Source: an uncultured Prevotellaceae bacterium
GTDB taxonomy: Bacteria > Bacteroidota > Bacteroidia > Bacteroidales > Bacteroidaceae
Assembly: GCA_902780635.1 (NCBI GenBank)
Contig: CACZGH010000027.1
Coordinates: forward strand, 1-51,314
Direction: 5' to 3'
Length of the DNA stretch: 51,314 nt
Shown: in pieces, positions 49,296-51,314 of the stretch
Position numbering within the stretch: the first letter of the stretch is position 1
How the letters are laid out: every line of letters starts with the position of its first letter
The notes under the pieces: generated by a model
The model's database searches: none
Told to the model about the DNA's origin: nothing
The model's input: the letters and a program-made list of their open reading frames with translations, nothing else
Translations under genes and position numbers: made by a program

Positions 49296-49910
49296 TCAGT
49301 CTTCCGTCAGATCGCTGTATGACATTTGCTCACGTTCCGTCTCGACAAGTTTGCAGTCTTTCCATTTGTAACGGACGATTTCCACATCGTCATCGAGGCG
49401 CCAAACGCTCACAATGCACTTGTTTCCTGCATCGATTTTAGGACTGTAGATCTCACAGTTGTTATTCATTGGCTCAAATTGATGAACCTTGTCATTCCAA
49501 AGCCAGACATCGTAAGTGAAGTTGCCGAATCCATTCATCGGTCCTGTACATACTTGGAGGTCGGGAATACCATCGAAGTTCCAGTCATCCTCGAGGATTT
49601 CACCGATGCTCCCTTTGCTCCAATTCGCGGTATCCAAAGGTTGTGACTGACTATACAGCTTCTGCGTATGACCTTTTGCATCGGTCAGATAGACGATGAT
49701 CGTATCCCATCGCACTTCGTCATCTTCTTCAATGGTCCGCACTTCCGTTCGGAAAGAATACTCTGATCGCTGGGGTACATAGTCATCACCTGTCTCAGCA
49801 ACCATTTCGTCATTCACTTTTGCCGTGTCAGCAGCTGCCACTTTCCCTTCTGGCTTATTGACGCATGCAATGACGAACAATGCCAACAATAAATACACAA
49901 TCTCTTTCAT
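49296..49910 (-). CDS. Lipoprotein with FG-GAP-like repeat
   Basis: The protein has 204 residues from the ATG at 49910, chosen because it gives a proper lipoprotein signal (VYLLLALFVIACVNK); the longer frame from 49979 would put 23 charged residues before it. The mature part shows YDVWLWNDKVHQFEPM and EDDWNFDGIPDLQV, resembling the repeat found in XAC2610-like and other secreted proteins. It probably binds rather than catalyses. It is first of a two-gene unit with the 342-residue lipoprotein. Confidence 0.72.
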   Translation of the reverse strand: MKEIVYLLLALFVIACVNKPEGKVAAADTAKVNDEMVAETGDDYVPQRSEYSFRTEVRTIEEDDEVRWDTIIVYLTDAKGHTQKLYSQSQPLDTANWSKGSIGEILEDDWNFDGIPDLQVCTGPMNGFGNFTYDVWLWNDKVHQFEPMNNNCEIYSPKIDAGNKCIVSVWRLDDDVEIVRYKWKDCKLVETEREQMSYSDLTED

Positions 49911-50019
49911 CAGGATTCTTTTTTTTTTATCTTTTATCAATATCGGCTTTTCCATGGCGCAAGTCATTTTTTCTGGCATCCGGATTGCTCCAGATATAGT
50001 GAGATGGCAAAAAGGCTAC

Positions 50020-50580
50020 TCAGTAGCCAGGGAATTCTTTGAGACCTTTGGCCTTTTCAAGGTCAGACCTGCTCACGTAGAAGGGACCAGGGGGTACCAA
50101 ATCAAGATATTTGTCCAAAAACTCCTCCCATGGCAGCTTGAAATATGCGGGAGGAATAAAAAACGTCCTCGACGCACCTGCCGATCGGTTACCTGCCTGG
50201 ACGAAAGCCGAATAACCTCCTAATTGATGCTTTTGAAACCGATAGATTTCCAGATGCCAATCTCTACTGTATTTACATGAGGATGGCACGTCGAAGGTTT
50301 CTGTCACGGGATTCTCGTGCTCTATCCAGTCATGATGTTGATCTATAAAGGTCTCAATGAACTCCTCACCATCGCAGTTTAACACATTGCGCTCTATCTC
50401 GCCATCATTCCACTTGAAATAAGTGACATATTGATACTCCCCATTTACTTGTTCGATGGCGTATGACCAATTTTTCCGGAGCATCTCTTTTTTAGCCCAG
50501 GGGTAGAGTTCTTTCATTTGCTCGAAAGCCTTGTCGGTATAGGCATTCACGTCATAACCATATGGAAACTTTTTGTTCAT
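50020..50580 (-). CDS. Cytoplasmic protein of unknown function
   Basis: The protein has 186 residues with no signal peptide. It is rich in aromatic residues (KELYPWAKKEMLRKNWSYAI, YQYVTYFKWNDGEIERNVL, FKLPWEEFLDKYLDLVPPGPFYV) and looks globular. I do not recognise the family. The start at 50580 is preferred because the -7 box at 50613-50620 would place transcription start near the longer frame's start at 50601. It may form a unit with the lipoproteins, 109 bases away. Confidence 0.6.
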   Translation of the reverse strand: MNKKFPYGYDVNAYTDKAFEQMKELYPWAKKEMLRKNWSYAIEQVNGEYQYVTYFKWNDGEIERNVLNCDGEEFIETFIDQHHDWIEHENPVTETFDVPSSCKYSRDWHLEIYRFQKHQLGGYSAFVQAGNRSAGASRTFFIPPAYFKLPWEEFLDKYLDLVPPGPFYVSRSDLEKAKGLKEFPGY

Positions 50581-50612
50581 AGCATTTTGCTTAATAGTCA
50601 CACTTCAATGTG

Positions 50613-50620
50613 CAAATATA
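50613..50620 (-). promoter_or_regulatory. -7 box of the unknown cytoplasmic protein gene
   Basis: The minus strand reads TATATTTG, an exact TAnnTTTG, 33 bases before the ATG at 50580. Confidence 0.5.
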
Positions 50621-50734
50621 GATAGAAAATCCGATATAATCAGTCTGTTGAGATAAAGAATTATTTTTGATAACCTAACAAATGATAAAACTTGATAATA
50701 ATAGCGAAAAAGAATGAGAAAAACATCCACCTTT

Positions 50735-50769
50735 TTTGCGATTCTTTTCACTGAAAAATGCTATATTTG
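50735..50769 (+). promoter_or_regulatory. Promoter of the last gene
   Basis: TATATTTG (50762-50769) with TTTG at 50735-50738, spacing 23, slightly long. The ATG at 50801 follows after 31 bases. Confidence 0.55.
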
Positions 50770-50800
50770 CAAAATAGTTGAACAAAAATCTGAAAACATC

Positions 50801-51314
50801 ATGAGAGTATTATTGACAGTATTCATTTTGCTCAGCGCAATGTGCTCTGCACAGGCACAGACCAAGGCACAGATTCTGCAGTCCATCAAGGATGCTTACG
50901 CACAGGCACAGGAAAGTGCCGCCAATGATGGTAAAGGAGGAAACCAACGCAAATGCCTCGACATCACTCTCCACGATGAAGGTGGCTACGCTGGACGCAA
51001 TCTTACCGACGTGATTCACATCTACTACTATGAGGACCATACCTCGGCTGAGGATGGTGCGCTGCAGGTCAACAACAAACCTTACTTCATCCTGCGTGAG
51101 TTTTCATACGAAGGATACAGCCTGCGCCAGGAATTCCTTTTTGAGAGAAACACCTCCGATGAGTTGCGCGAGGATCCGCTGATCTATGCCTTCAACCGAG
51201 AAGTGCGAGAAGGTAAGGTTGATGAAAAACGATACTACTGGGAAAACGAGAAACTCGTCCAATGCGACCTCAGCACCCCCGGCGAATTGGTGGAGGATGA
51301 ATACATGAAAGAAA
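50801..51314 (+). CDS. Secreted protein of unknown function, 3' partial
   Basis: The frame runs from ATG 50801 off the right edge (171 codons seen). A signal peptide is clear (VLLTVFILLSAMCSAQA). The mature part begins TKAQILQSIKDAYAQAQESA and goes on with IHIYYYEDHTSAEDGALQV, YFILREFSYEGYSLRQEFLF and EDPLIYAFNREVREGK, an alternating charged and aromatic pattern that suggests a beta-rich fold. I do not recognise a named domain. It has its own promoter. Confidence 0.8.
   Translation, partial: MRVLLTVFILLSAMCSAQAQTKAQILQSIKDAYAQAQESAANDGKGGNQRKCLDITLHDEGGYAGRNLTDVIHIYYYEDHTSAEDGALQVNNKPYFILREFSYEGYSLRQEFLFERNTSDELREDPLIYAFNREVREGKVDEKRYYWENEKLVQCDLSTPGELVEDEYMKE

Overview
The window looks like a chromosomal segment of a Bacteroidales bacterium, most likely the Prevotella/Segatella/Xylanibacter group. 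The reasons are: many genes are preceded by the Bacteroidetes -7 box (TAnnTTTG) rather than an E. coli-type promoter; there is a type IX secretion (T9SS) plug-like protein and a secreted BACON-domain protein with a Prevotella-style C-terminal sorting tail; the MoxR/DUF58/Bat operon is present; and the lipoproteins and carbohydrate-active enzymes are of Bacteroidales type. There is no rRNA, CRISPR array, intact insertion sequence or SusC/SusD pair.

Left part (1-14.1 kb): a PepSY-like secreted protein cut by the window edge, a short BspA-type leucine-rich-repeat protein, a very large rhamnogalacturonan lyase (PL11) with autotransporter-type repeats, an internally deleted PreA-like pseudogene, a serine-hydrolase lipoprotein, a DUF4369/TlpA-type thioredoxin, a double-module GH43, a 39-residue zinc-ribbon microprotein and a GH3 glycosidase. 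Together these suggest pectin and arabinoxylan side-chain breakdown.

Accessory block (14.1-19.9 kb): an AT-rich stretch bounded by two direct copies of a 47-base repeat. It holds a small acidic protein, a large surface protein (chitobiase-C-like, OB-fold and BACON domains), a truncated RhuM gene and a tyrosine recombinase. The promoter of the surface-protein gene lies between two exact 15-base inverted repeats, the architecture of an invertible (phase-variable) promoter with its recombinase close by. This is the most interesting candidate in the window.

Middle part (19.9-34.9 kb): the T9SS plug protein, a NifU-like/GGGtGRT pair, a DMP19-smpB-metH operon in which MetH lacks its activation domain and instead carries a HAD phosphatase, a secreted protein, a DUF5009 membrane acyltransferase-like protein, an ECF sigma operon, a broken GLUG-type gene, map-tsaD behind three exact-period 21-bp repeats, and pncC.

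Right part (35.1-51.3 kb): the moxR-DUF58-bat operon with BatB-BatC and BatD-BatE each fused in one reading frame, then PAP2 phosphatase, queA, an alpha/beta hydrolase, a DUF2027-Smr protein, tRNA-Ser and tRNA-Glu, two lipoproteins, an unknown cytoplasmic protein and a secreted protein cut by the window end. A feature of the whole window is a set of different short-word repeat arrays confined to intergenic spaces.
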